Source: Desulfobacterales bacterium
GTDB taxonomy: Bacteria > Desulfobacterota > DSM-4660 > Desulfatiglandales > Desulfatiglandaceae
Reading direction: 5' to 3'
NCBI GenBank assembly: GCA_027027005.1
Contig: JALVMN010000158.1
Span: 1-38,712 of the forward strand
DNA: 38,712 bases
In this document: piece after piece, positions 17,764 to 26,109 of the stretch
Position numbering within the stretch: the first letter of the stretch is position 1
How the letters are laid out: every line of letters starts with the position of its first letter
Notes under the pieces: model-generated
Told to the model about the DNA's origin: nothing
What the model saw: only the letters and a program-made list of their open reading frames with translations
Databases searched by the model: none
Position numbers and translations under genes: made by a program

Positions 17764-17838
17764 GGGCGGTTAACTCAGCGGGAGAGTGCCATCCTCACAC
17801 GGTGGAAGTCGCGAGTTCAAATCTCGCACCGCCCACCA
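17764..17838 (+). tRNA. tRNA-Val (anticodon CAC)
   Basis: A complete 75-base tRNA. The acceptor stem GGGCGGT (17764-17770) pairs perfectly with ACCGCCC (17828-17834), followed by discriminator A and an encoded CCA. The anticodon arm CCATC-CTCACAC-GGTGG gives anticodon CAC (valine, GTG codons). The T arm GCGAG-TTCAAAT-CTCGC is perfect. A run of seven T follows immediately (17839-17845), which together with the stem-rich transcript may end transcription. It lies 51 bases after rluB, facing a broken sensor gene whose reading frame ends 28 bases away. Confidence 0.96.
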
Positions 17839-17865
17839 TTTTTTTGCCCGCGCTAAGCAAGCCCC

Positions 17866-18410
17866 TTAACTTGCAAGTAGTTTTTCAAGTTTCTCCTTTA
17901 TGGTCTTGAGCATAAAGGGCTTTTGGATAAAGTCGTCGCAACCCTTGGCCATAAGCTTGCTCGCTTCTCCCTCAAGACCGTAACCACTCCCTCGAGCCTG
18001 TTATCTATCACTATCGGCGCCCCGGAGGCTATTACATTGACTCTGGTGCCGTCCTTCCGATACCTTACTGTTTCAACAGGTGGAAGCGGCTCTCCCGAAA
18101 AGACCTGTTTTCTGAAGCCCCTGGCCTCGCCTTCCACATCACCTTTGGCCACAAGGTCGTCTAGGTTCTTTCCTTTTGCCTCCTCCTGGGTGTATCCGAA
18201 AATCCTCTCTGCAGCAGGATTCCATTCCACCACACCATGGGCCGCGTCCGTTGTGACGATGGCATCTGGGACGCTTGAAAAAATCGCTTCCAGGTACTTC
18301 TGTCTCTTCCTCAGTTCCTTGAGAATCTCTCTGGCTTCCATGGCTTTCCGGTTGTCCCTTGATTTGCTCTTGCCGAAAATGGGGGGCGATATAATGTTGA
18401 GCCAACCCAT
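17866..18410 (-). pseudogene. Remnant of a hybrid histidine kinase: PAS domain joined out of frame to the end of a receiver domain
   Basis: Reading from ATG 18410, a coiled-coil lead-in and one complete PAS domain are visible (AIFSSVPDAIVTTDAAHGV to RLEGVVTVL), after which that frame degenerates and stops at 17898. In the next frame, starting at 17988, the DNA encodes SGYGLEGEASKLMAKGCDDF and then IQKPF, ending at TAA 17866. This is the last 40 residues of a receiver domain and closely resembles the receiver end of the kinase at 37832. The kinase core and most of the receiver are missing. A 16-base segment (17973-17988) reads acceptably in both frames, as expected for a deletion between short direct repeats. 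The PAS part could still be translated. No clear ribosome-binding site precedes 18410; ATG 18341 is an alternative. Confidence 0.8.
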
Positions 18411-18500
18411 TCAATTTCAAATATAATTGGATTACTTAGGGGAGAACTCGAGAAAATTCAACTCAAATCATATCAAAGCTCTACCACCCACCTTCTCCTG

Positions 18501-18523
18501 GCCTGCCTCCCGGTGAGGCGGGC
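18501..18523. other. Hairpin in the intergenic region before trkA
   Basis: GCCTGCCTC and GAGGCGGGC form a 9-bp stem with one G-T pair around a five-base loop. No T run follows on either strand, so it is not an ordinary terminator. It lies between the divergent sensor remnant and trkA. Confidence 0.35.
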
Positions 18524-18607
18524 ATCTCAAAGAAGTCCCCATTTAGACTTTTGTCGAGAATTTACCCTTGGCAAAAGAGAACATCTTGGGTAAACAGAAC
18601 GGCAGTG

Positions 18608-18633
18608 GTCTGGCAGTTGCAGCCCAGCCAGAC
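18608..18633 (+). promoter_or_regulatory. Stem-loop in the trkA leader
   Basis: GTCTGGC (18608-18614) and GCCAGAC (18627-18633) form a perfect 7-bp stem with a 12-base loop, 73 bases before the trkA ATG. It does not match a c-di-AMP riboswitch or any other riboswitch that I recognise, and it lacks a T run. It may be a leader structure for trkAH expression. Confidence 0.3.
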
Positions 18634-18706
18634 ATAACCGGCCAAAAGGTCAACTCTCAGATCAGGCCTTAGCTACTACACTTTTTTTGGATTGGGTGCG
18701 CAGAAA

Positions 18707-20065
18707 ATGAAGATCATAATAATCGGTGCTGGCGAGGTGGGTTTTAACATTGCCCAGAAGCTGTCTGAAGAGGCCCAGGACGTCATCCTCATAGACAAGG
18801 ATCCCGAGAAGATAAAGAGGATTGCAGACGAACTGGATGTCCAAACCCTCCTGGGCTCAGGCACCAGCCCAAAAATACTCAGAGAATCGGGTATCAAGGA
18901 TGCCGACCTTTTGATTGCCGCCACTGACAGCGACGAGGTGAACATCATCGCCTGCCTGCTTGCCCAGAACATGAACCAGTTGATGCACAAGGTGGCTAGA
19001 ATTCGTAACGAGGAATACCTGGAACACCGAGAGATCTTTCACCCTGAGGTCCTGGGTATAGACCACATCATCAATCCCCAGTCAGCCATGGTGGAGACCA
19101 TCCTCGGACTAATGGAAGTCCCTGGGGCAGTGGAGGTAATAGATTTTGCAAATGGCAAGGTCAAGCTCATCGGTTTTTCGGTGACTCCGGAGTCTCCCCT
19201 TGCGGGCCAAAGGCTACGATCTCTTGCAAGAGGGGAAAGCAAGATCCTGGTGGGTGCAATAGTTCGCGAAGATAAAGTGATAGTGCCTGGAGGCGAAGAT
19301 ACCATAGAGCCGGATGATATCGTCTATGTTGTCACCAGCGAAGAGCAGGTGGACTATACGCTTGCCAAGTTCAACCTTCATGTGGAGGCCCTCAGAAGGG
19401 TGGTGATTGTGGGGGCTGGCCAGACCGGCAGGGCCCTTGCGAGAATATTGGACAGCAAGAAAATCCATACCAAGATAATTGAGAAGGATGCATCCGTTTG
19501 CGAGAGCCTGGCAGAGGAGCTGGACAAGGTAATAGTCATACATGGCGATGGCACGGACAAGGCTCTTCTCCAAGAAGAGGCCATCAGTGAGACAGATTTT
19601 CTGGTGGTGTTGACCGGAGATGAAGAAGACAATATTCTCATTTCACTGCTGGCCAAAGGGCTTGGGGCAAAGAGGACCATCACGAGGGTAAGCAAGCTGG
19701 GCTATATCCCAATCCTTACCGCCATCGGCATTGACACGGTGGTAAGCACCAGACTTTCAGCGGTAAAGGCCATTTTGCAATACATAAGAAAGGGCAAGAT
19801 CATATCAGTAACCCCCATCAAAGGTGAACATGCAGAGGCAATTGAGGCTGAAGCACTTGAAACATCTGACATAGTGGGCTCCCCACTCTCCAAGGTGAAG
19901 TTCCCAAAGGGTGCCATCCTGGGAGGGATTGTCAGAGATGATGAGGTGATTATCCCCAAGGGCGATACGGTCGTCAGGCCAGGGGACAGGCTGGTCATAT
20001 TCGCCCTCAAGGGGGCGGTTCCAAAGCTCGAAAAACTACTCACAGTGAAACTGGAATACTTCTAG
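18707..20065 (+). CDS. trkA: Trk potassium uptake regulator TrkA
   Basis: A 452-residue cytoplasmic, NAD(H)-binding gating subunit of the Trk K+ channel. It has two repeated RCK modules. The first Rossmann domain begins MKIIIIGAGEVGFNIAQKL and the second VVIVGAGQTGRALARIL (near 230); each is followed by a TrkA-C domain (about 140-220 and 365-450). ATG 18707 puts the dinucleotide motif at residue 7 as usual; a TTG 15 bases upstream is in frame but unnecessary. The ribosome-binding site is poor. trkH begins directly after the stop codon with no gap, so the channel and its gate are made together. Confidence 0.95.
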   Translation: MKIIIIGAGEVGFNIAQKLSEEAQDVILIDKDPEKIKRIADELDVQTLLGSGTSPKILRESGIKDADLLIAATDSDEVNIIACLLAQNMNQLMHKVARIRNEEYLEHREIFHPEVLGIDHIINPQSAMVETILGLMEVPGAVEVIDFANGKVKLIGFSVTPESPLAGQRLRSLARGESKILVGAIVREDKVIVPGGEDTIEPDDIVYVVTSEEQVDYTLAKFNLHVEALRRVVIVGAGQTGRALARILDSKKIHTKIIEKDASVCESLAEELDKVIVIHGDGTDKALLQEEAISETDFLVVLTGDEEDNILISLLAKGLGAKRTITRVSKLGYIPILTAIGIDTVVSTRLSAVKAILQYIRKGKIISVTPIKGEHAEAIEAEALETSDIVGSPLSKVKFPKGAILGGIVRDDEVIIPKGDTVVRPGDRLVIFALKGAVPKLEKLLTVKLEYF

Positions 20066-21514
20066 ATGCACTTTCACATCCTAGCTCGTTTCATAGGGAT
20101 ACTGGTCATATTTCTGGGGATTTCAATGATTCCCTCCCTCCTCCTGTCGTATCTTTACGAAGACGGTGAGACGAAAGGGCTTTTGGTCTCTGCTATGGTC
20201 ACTTTTACATCCGGTCTAGTCTTATTTCTACTGAGCAGGAAAAAGGATGACAACCACCTCAATCACAAGGACGGGGTGGCCATCGTGACCTTTGGCTGGG
20301 TAGCTGCAGCCCTCTTTGGTGCTCTCCCCTATCTTCTAACCGGTGCCATCTCTGATCTCACCAACGCCTTTTTTGAATCCATGTCAGGCTTTACCACCAC
20401 CGGGGCCTCTATCCTCTCCGACATAGAATCCATCCCAAAGGAGATCCTTTTTTGGAGGAGCCTTACCCAGTGGTTTGGGGGCATGGGGATTATTGTGCTT
20501 TCCATAGCAATCCTGCCCTTTCTGGGCGTGGGAGGCATGCAGCTCTACAAGGCAGAGATTCCCAGCCCGGTGGTAGACAAACTCAAGCCAAGGATCTCAG
20601 AGACTGCCAAGGTCTTGTGGAAGGTGTATATCTTGATCACGGCAGCCGAAGTGGTGCTACTTCTCTTTGGCGGCATGTCTCTCTTTGACGCCGTATGCCA
20701 TGCCTTCTGCACCATGCCCACAGGAGGATTTTCCACCAAGAACGCTAGCATTGCCCACTTTCCCAGCCTCTATATTCATGTGGTAATAGTCGTCTTCATG
20801 CTCTTGGCCGGAATCAATTTCTCGCTCCACTACAAGCTGCTCGCAGGGGACAGGGGCGCGTTTTGGCGAGATTCTGAATTCAAGGTCTTCATTGCCCTGG
20901 TTTTCATATTCAGCACCCTCATCGTGTTGGACACCTATAACACCGTATTTACCTCTCTTGGTGAGGCAGTAAGGCATGGAATCTTTCAGGTAGCCTCCAT
21001 CATTACCACCACAGGATTTGTGACCGCAGACTTTGACCAGTGGCCTGCCCTTTCCCGGCACATACTCTTGGGATGCATGTTCATCGGCGCCATGGCTGGC
21101 TCAACCGGTGGAGGCATGAAGGTCATGCGCACCATGCTTCTCGTCAAACACGGCTACCGTGAGATCTTCAGGATCATCCATCCCCATGCCGTCACAGTGG
21201 TAAAGCTTGGCGGCACACCGATTCCAGATGAAGTTTTACGCGGTATCTGGGGCTTTTTCATCCTCTTTATTGGACTCTTTGTGATGGCAACCCTTGCCAT
21301 GGCATCCCTGGGCCTGGATCTCATCTCATCTTTTGCCTCTGTGGCCGCCTCAATGGGCAACATTGGACCAGGACTGGGATTGGTGGGTCCGGTAAAGAAT
21401 TACGCTGCCGTGCCCACAGCAGGCAAATGGATACTCATCTTCTGCATGCTGCTGGGCCGGCTCGAAATTTATACGGTAATAGTATTGCTCACACCAGAGT
21501 TTTGGCGCAAATAA
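20066..21514 (+). CDS. trkH: Trk potassium transporter membrane subunit TrkH
   Basis: A 482-residue integral inner-membrane K+ channel subunit with about ten to twelve hydrophobic segments arranged as four pore repeats. Selectivity-filter segments are visible: SMSGFTTTGASI, MPTGGFSTKNAS, SIITTTGFVTAD and SMGNIGPGLG, as well as the Gly/Ser-rich gating loop AMAGSTGGGMKVMR. The ATG immediately follows the trkA stop codon, with no separate ribosome-binding site. The length matches E. coli TrkH (483). No terminator was recognised in the 195 bases that follow. Confidence 0.95.
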   Translation: MHFHILARFIGILVIFLGISMIPSLLLSYLYEDGETKGLLVSAMVTFTSGLVLFLLSRKKDDNHLNHKDGVAIVTFGWVAAALFGALPYLLTGAISDLTNAFFESMSGFTTTGASILSDIESIPKEILFWRSLTQWFGGMGIIVLSIAILPFLGVGGMQLYKAEIPSPVVDKLKPRISETAKVLWKVYILITAAEVVLLLFGGMSLFDAVCHAFCTMPTGGFSTKNASIAHFPSLYIHVVIVVFMLLAGINFSLHYKLLAGDRGAFWRDSEFKVFIALVFIFSTLIVLDTYNTVFTSLGEAVRHGIFQVASIITTTGFVTADFDQWPALSRHILLGCMFIGAMAGSTGGGMKVMRTMLLVKHGYREIFRIIHPHAVTVVKLGGTPIPDEVLRGIWGFFILFIGLFVMATLAMASLGLDLISSFASVAASMGNIGPGLGLVGPVKNYAAVPTAGKWILIFCMLLGRLEIYTVIVLLTPEFWRK

Positions 21515-21626
21515 GGCAATTTCATAAGCAAAGGAAAGCCGGCTTCGAATTCTTTGTTGCTCACCTCCAAGCGTAAGTCCCTCTTGGATCCACTCCCTAT
21601 TTATTCAAAGAAAAATTTTATGTAAT

Positions 21627-21640
21627 GGCAAGAGGTTGCC
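21627..21640. promoter_or_regulatory. Small inverted repeat upstream of the sensor operon
   Basis: GGCAA-GAGG-TTGCC is a perfect 5+4+5 dyad 70 bases before the kinase start codon. It superficially resembles a sigma54 promoter, but the GG to GC spacing is one base short. It may be a small operator or chance. Confidence 0.2.
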
Positions 21641-21709
21641 GAATAATTTGGATAGAAACCCTCTTAATTTTCACATCGAACTTTCATTAATTTCACTGGA
21701 GGTTTTTAT

Positions 21710-24700
21710 ATGGATTCTCAGGCAAAGAGGGTCCTAGTGGTGGACGATGAAGAAAACATCCTTGAGATGCTAGGCCAGACACTCGGGGCTCATGGATATG
21801 ATTGCATGGTGGCCTCCACCCTTGAGCAGGCTGAAAGAGAACTGGACTCGCATTTTGTGGACTTAGTCCTCTGTGACATATTTATGCCAGATGGCAATGG
21901 ACTGGACCTTTGCAAAAAGATAAGAAGCCAGAAGCCGGACACGGCAATTGTAGTTATAACCGGAATTGACGACTCCAGCCTTGTGGACAAGGCCCTGCGC
22001 GCCGGAGCGGATGCATTTATCGCAAAACCCGTAGATCAAAACAATTTGATTGCACAACTCCATAATGCCCTCTACCGGAGGAGAGAACAGCTTCGTGCAG
22101 AGTCCCACCACAAAGAGCTCCATGAGCAAATCGCCAACAAGGCACGTTCATTGGAAGAAGCGTTAGACGAACTCAAAGATGCCAAGAAAAAGAACCATGA
22201 AAGGGAAAAAGTATTTCAAACTCTTTTTGACACTGTGCACGCGGGCCTCATGCTGGTCAATGCAAATACGCACACCATCGTCGAGGTCAACAAATATGCA
22301 ACCGAGCTCATCGGTCTTCCAAAGGAACAGATTATAGGAAAGGTTTGTTACGAGCTGGTTTGCCCCGCCCAAAAGGGCAAATGCCCTTTAAAGGATTCCG
22401 ATGGCAAGCTCCTGGATTCAGAGACGAGAATAATTGATGCCTCAGGTAAACATATCCCGGTGCTAAAGTCTGTTGTCCCGGTTTATCTCCATGGAGAGCT
22501 GTATTATCTTTCAAGCTTCGTGGATCTCAGAAAACAAAAAACCCTCGAAAAGGCCATCAAGGATTCAGAGGAACAGTTTTGTATTCTCATTGAAAATTCC
22601 AATGATGGAATAGCATTGATAGAAGAGACTACCCACTACTATGTGAACAAGAGATATGCAAATATGCTGGGCTACAAGGCTCCCTCCGAGTTGATTGGCC
22701 AGCCCATCTCCAAGGTCATACATCCCGATGATGTGGGAAAGGTTTACGCTATGAATGAGGCCAGAAGACAAGGCCATGATGTGGAATCGCAATACGAGAT
22801 AAACGCGCTCAAAAAGGACGGCACTCCTTTATTCGTTGAGATATCGGCCTCCATGGTCACATATGAGGACAAAGAATTGGTGCTTATAAATGTCCGCGAT
22901 GTCAGCGAGCGAAGAAAGATGGAAGAGGCGCTCAGAAGGAGCGAGGAGGCATATAGAAGCCTCGTGGAGAGCACCAGGGATGCAATCCTGCACCTGGACC
23001 TTGAGCGCAACATCATCTCATGTAACGAGGCATTCCTGAAGATGTTCGGCCTCAAGCGTGAAGAGGCCATAGGGCAATCCATCTCATTGGTGCATGTCTC
23101 AGAAGAGAGCTTCCACTCCTTTGGAAAAAGGGTTTACTCAGAAATCAAAATGAGAGGCTACACCCGGATAGAATGGGAATTCAAGAAAAGCGATGGAACC
23201 ATCTTCCCCACCGAAACCACCACATCGGCCATAATGGATAGGGAAGGTAACATCTCAGGATATGTATCAATCGTAAGGGATATCACGGAAAGAAAACGGG
23301 CGGAGCAAGCCCTGAAAAAGTCAGAAGAGAGGTACCGTCAACTGGTCGAAAACCTGAACGAAGGTATCGTGGTGGGCCAGGAAGGCATACTGAAGTTTGT
23401 AAACCCTGCCATGACCAGGATCAGCGGATACACTGAAACAGAATTGCTCTCAACTCCATGGATAGAATTCATCTATTCAGAAGACAGAGAAGTGGCAAAG
23501 CGACACCACCTGAATCGCATTCAGGGAAAAGAGGTCCCTAATGTGTATTCCATCAGAATCCTCACCAAGGACGGAGAGATCCGTTGGGTTGAAATCCGCG
23601 GCGTGGTAATTGAGTGGGATGGGAAACCTGCCACCCTGAACTTCCTCACTGATGTGACGGAGCGAAGGCTTGCAGAAGAGGAATTTCACATCGCCCACAG
23701 GGAACTGGAAGACCTCATAAGGTCGCTCTCGTCAATCCTCATAGAATTGACCCCAGAGTGGGCAGTCAAGAGATGGAATAAGGTTGCAGAAAAGGTCTTT
23801 GGCCTCGTTGAAGGCAAGGCTGTTGGTATGAATATCAAAGCCTTACCTGTGACTTGGGAGCTTGACATGATACTGGACGGATTGCGGGAGTGTAGAACCA
23901 AGGCCGAAGCTCAAAGGATTCATGACATCCCTTTTGGAAGACAGGACGGGACAAGAGGATTTTTGGGAATGACCATCACACCCAAGATGAATGAGCAAGG
24001 ACAAATCAGTGGTTTTATTATATTGGCCTCGGACATAACCGAGAGAAGAAATCTCGAAACCCAGCTTCTCCAGGCCCAAAAGCTGGAATCTGTGGGTCAG
24101 TTGGCAGCCGGCATCGCCCACGAGATAAACACCCCTACCCAGTTTGTTGGTGACAACATCCAGTTCCTCCAGGAATCCTTTGAAGACCTGAGAGGCCTCT
24201 TTGAGAAATACAAGCAACTCTTAGAGACGTTTGAAAAGGAAGCAACTCCAGGAGAGATAATCCAAGAAATAAGAGGATTGGAAAAAGAGATAGACCTACC
24301 CTTTCTCATGGAAGAAATCCCAAAGGCCATTGAGCAGAGTATCGAGGGTGTCAAGAGGATCGCAAAGATAGTAAGAGCTATGAAGGAATTCTCTCACCCT
24401 GGGACAGGAGAGAAGACATTCTTGGATATAAACAAGGCCATTGAAAATACCATCACTGTTACCAAGAATGAATGGAAGTATGTGGCCGAGATGGAGACCA
24501 ATCTGGACCCCAGCCTTCCCGCGGTTCCATGTCTGCCAGGAGAGTTCAACCAAGTGATCCTCAACATGATAATAAACGCAGCTCATGCAATATCAGACGT
24601 GGTGGAAGCCCAAGGAGGCAAGGGAAAGATTACCATCACCACCAGTCGGGCTGATGGTCATGTGGAGATCAGGATCAGCGACACCGGCACCGGGATTCCA

Positions 24701-24928
24701 GGAGAGATCCGCGAGCGCATCTTTGACCCATTTTTCACAACCAAAGAGGTGGGCAAGGGCACAGGCCAGGGCCTTGCCATTGCCAGGTCCATGATTGTCG
24801 GCAAGCATGATGGGACCATTGAGGTGGAAACAGAGGTGGGAAAAGGCACTACATTTATAATCCGGCTGCCGTTGGAGGATAAACTCAGTGACCCAAAGCA
24901 ACGGGAAAAAGAGGATATTATTCGTTGA
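21710..24928 (+). CDS. Hybrid sensor: receiver - five PAS domains - histidine kinase
   Basis: A 1072-residue soluble multidomain sensor with no membrane segment. The receiver domain (about 7-120) has the acidic pair VDDEE, phospho-acceptor Asp56 in LVLCDIFMPDG and a Lys near 106. A coiled coil leads into five PAS domains, roughly 165-280, 285-405, 410-530, 535-655 and 660-785, several ending with DITERK-like tails. The first PAS contains CYELVCPAQKGKCPLKD, a Cys cluster that could bind a metal or haem or sense redox state. The kinase part has phospho-acceptor His804 in AGIAHEINTPTQFVGDN, a long inter-box insert, and the ATPase boxes NMIINAAHAI, DTGTGIP and FFTTKEVGKGTGQGLA. It opens a three-gene unit; the next gene overlaps its last 41 bases. 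Confidence 0.92.
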   Translation: MDSQAKRVLVVDDEENILEMLGQTLGAHGYDCMVASTLEQAERELDSHFVDLVLCDIFMPDGNGLDLCKKIRSQKPDTAIVVITGIDDSSLVDKALRAGADAFIAKPVDQNNLIAQLHNALYRRREQLRAESHHKELHEQIANKARSLEEALDELKDAKKKNHEREKVFQTLFDTVHAGLMLVNANTHTIVEVNKYATELIGLPKEQIIGKVCYELVCPAQKGKCPLKDSDGKLLDSETRIIDASGKHIPVLKSVVPVYLHGELYYLSSFVDLRKQKTLEKAIKDSEEQFCILIENSNDGIALIEETTHYYVNKRYANMLGYKAPSELIGQPISKVIHPDDVGKVYAMNEARRQGHDVESQYEINALKKDGTPLFVEISASMVTYEDKELVLINVRDVSERRKMEEALRRSEEAYRSLVESTRDAILHLDLERNIISCNEAFLKMFGLKREEAIGQSISLVHVSEESFHSFGKRVYSEIKMRGYTRIEWEFKKSDGTIFPTETTTSAIMDREGNISGYVSIVRDITERKRAEQALKKSEERYRQLVENLNEGIVVGQEGILKFVNPAMTRISGYTETELLSTPWIEFIYSEDREVAKRHHLNRIQGKEVPNVYSIRILTKDGEIRWVEIRGVVIEWDGKPATLNFLTDVTERRLAEEEFHIAHRELEDLIRSLSSILIELTPEWAVKRWNKVAEKVFGLVEGKAVGMNIKALPVTWELDMILDGLRECRTKAEAQRIHDIPFGRQDGTRGFLGMTITPKMNEQGQISGFIILASDITERRNLETQLLQAQKLESVGQLAAGIAHEINTPTQFVGDNIQFLQESFEDLRGLFEKYKQLLETFEKEATPGEIIQEIRGLEKEIDLPFLMEEIPKAIEQSIEGVKRIAKIVRAMKEFSHPGTGEKTFLDINKAIENTITVTKNEWKYVAEMETNLDPSLPAVPCLPGEFNQVILNMIINAAHAISDVVEAQGGKGKITITTSRADGHVEIRISDTGTGIPGEIRERIFDPFFTTKEVGKGTGQGLAIARSMIVGKHDGTIEVETEVGKGTTFIIRLPLEDKLSDPKQREKEDIIR

Positions 24929-26105
24929 CGATGAGCCCAATGTGCTGAGCGGGTTGAGGCGGATGCTTCGTGGAATGCGCAGGGAGTGGGACATGGTCTT
25001 TGTGGAAAACGGTGCGCAGGCCCTGGAGCGACTGAGTAAAGACCCATTTGACGTGATCATCTCAGACATGAAAATGCCAGAGATGGATGGCGCTGAGTTG
25101 TTGACTAAGGTGAAGGAGCAGTATCCTGAGGTGGTGAGAATCATCCTCTCAGGACATTCCGACAAGGAGATGATCCTGCGCTCAGTGAGGTCTGCCCAGC
25201 AGTACCTGTCAAAGCCGTGTGATGCCGAGAGCCTGAAATCAACCATAGAAAGGGCCTGTGCCCTGAGGGATATCCTTGCCAATGAGTCGCTCAAGGCCGT
25301 CATATCCGGCATCGAAACCCTGCCCAGCCTACCGGAACTCTACCAGGAGATCATGGAGGAGCTTCAGTCCGGAGACCCTTCCATTCAAAATATAGGAAGA
25401 ATCATCGAAAAGGATGTGGGCATGACTGCAAAGATTCTCCAGATGGTAAATTCCGCATTCTTTGGCCTCCCAAGACACATAAGCAGCCCCCAGCAGGCCG
25501 TCGCCCTCCTGGGCCTTGAAACCGTAAAGGCCCTGGTGCTATCAGTTCAGGTCTTTTCTCAATTTGACGGCAAGAAAATTCCCCGGAAATTCATGGACTC
25601 CCTGTGGAAGCACAGCATGGCCACGGGAAGTCTGGTGAGAGTAATCCTCAAGTGCGAAGAGGTGGATAAGGAAACCGCCGATGACGCTTATATGGCAGCA
25701 CTCCTCCATGATATCGGAAAACTGATACTTGCAGAAAGTTTTCCTGAAAAATATCAGGCCATAATAAAGGAGGTAGCAGCGCAGAAAATACCCATAAGGC
25801 ACAAGGAACAAGAGGTATTCGGCACCACGCACGCCCAAGTGGGTGCGTATCTTATGGGTTTGTGGGGGCTCCCTGATAACATGGTAGAGGCCATTGCCTT
25901 CCATCATGTCCCGAACGAGTGCCCTGTGGAACGGTTCGTTCCCCTGATCGCCGTGCATGTGGCAAGCGCCCTTGAACACCAGGGCAGTTCAGAGATCGAC
26001 TATGGAGAAGAGATATCCCGAGAGCATCTGTGCCGGCTGGGACTTGAGGAAAGGCTTGAGCAGTGGGAGTCACTTTGCGCGGGACAATCACAGAAGGGAA
26101 GTTAA
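24888..26105 (+). CDS. Response regulator with HDOD output domain
   Basis: A 405-residue protein. The receiver domain has VDDEP, phospho-acceptor Asp60 in VIISDMKMPEMDG and Lys in YLSKPCD. The HDOD domain (about 140-340) begins ETLPSLPELYQEI and contains DVGMTAKILQMVNSAFFG and a complete HD-like AALLHDIGKLI; most HDOD domains have lost the phosphohydrolase residues, so this one deserves attention. GTG 24888 is supported by GGAGG nine bases upstream and lies inside the kinase gene, so the two are translationally coupled. The likely partner is that kinase. HDOD proteins act in signalling or RNA metabolism without a single known reaction. Confidence 0.9.
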   Translation: MTQSNGKKRILFVDDEPNVLSGLRRMLRGMRREWDMVFVENGAQALERLSKDPFDVIISDMKMPEMDGAELLTKVKEQYPEVVRIILSGHSDKEMILRSVRSAQQYLSKPCDAESLKSTIERACALRDILANESLKAVISGIETLPSLPELYQEIMEELQSGDPSIQNIGRIIEKDVGMTAKILQMVNSAFFGLPRHISSPQQAVALLGLETVKALVLSVQVFSQFDGKKIPRKFMDSLWKHSMATGSLVRVILKCEEVDKETADDAYMAALLHDIGKLILAESFPEKYQAIIKEVAAQKIPIRHKEQEVFGTTHAQVGAYLMGLWGLPDNMVEAIAFHHVPNECPVERFVPLIAVHVASALEHQGSSEIDYGEEISREHLCRLGLEERLEQWESLCAGQSQKGS

Positions 26106-26109
26106 GAGA

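Noticed and set aside
21626-21640. Sigma54-like TGGCAA...TTGCC before the sensor operon
   Set aside because: The GG-to-GC spacing is one base too short for a -24/-12 promoter, and the sequence is better described as a small palindrome.
25957-26109. Longer N-terminus for the REC-HD-GYP-like gene starting at 25957
   Set aside because: It would overlap the REC-HDOD coding sequence by 150 bases in another frame; ATG 26110 starts exactly at the receiver domain and has a ribosome-binding site.
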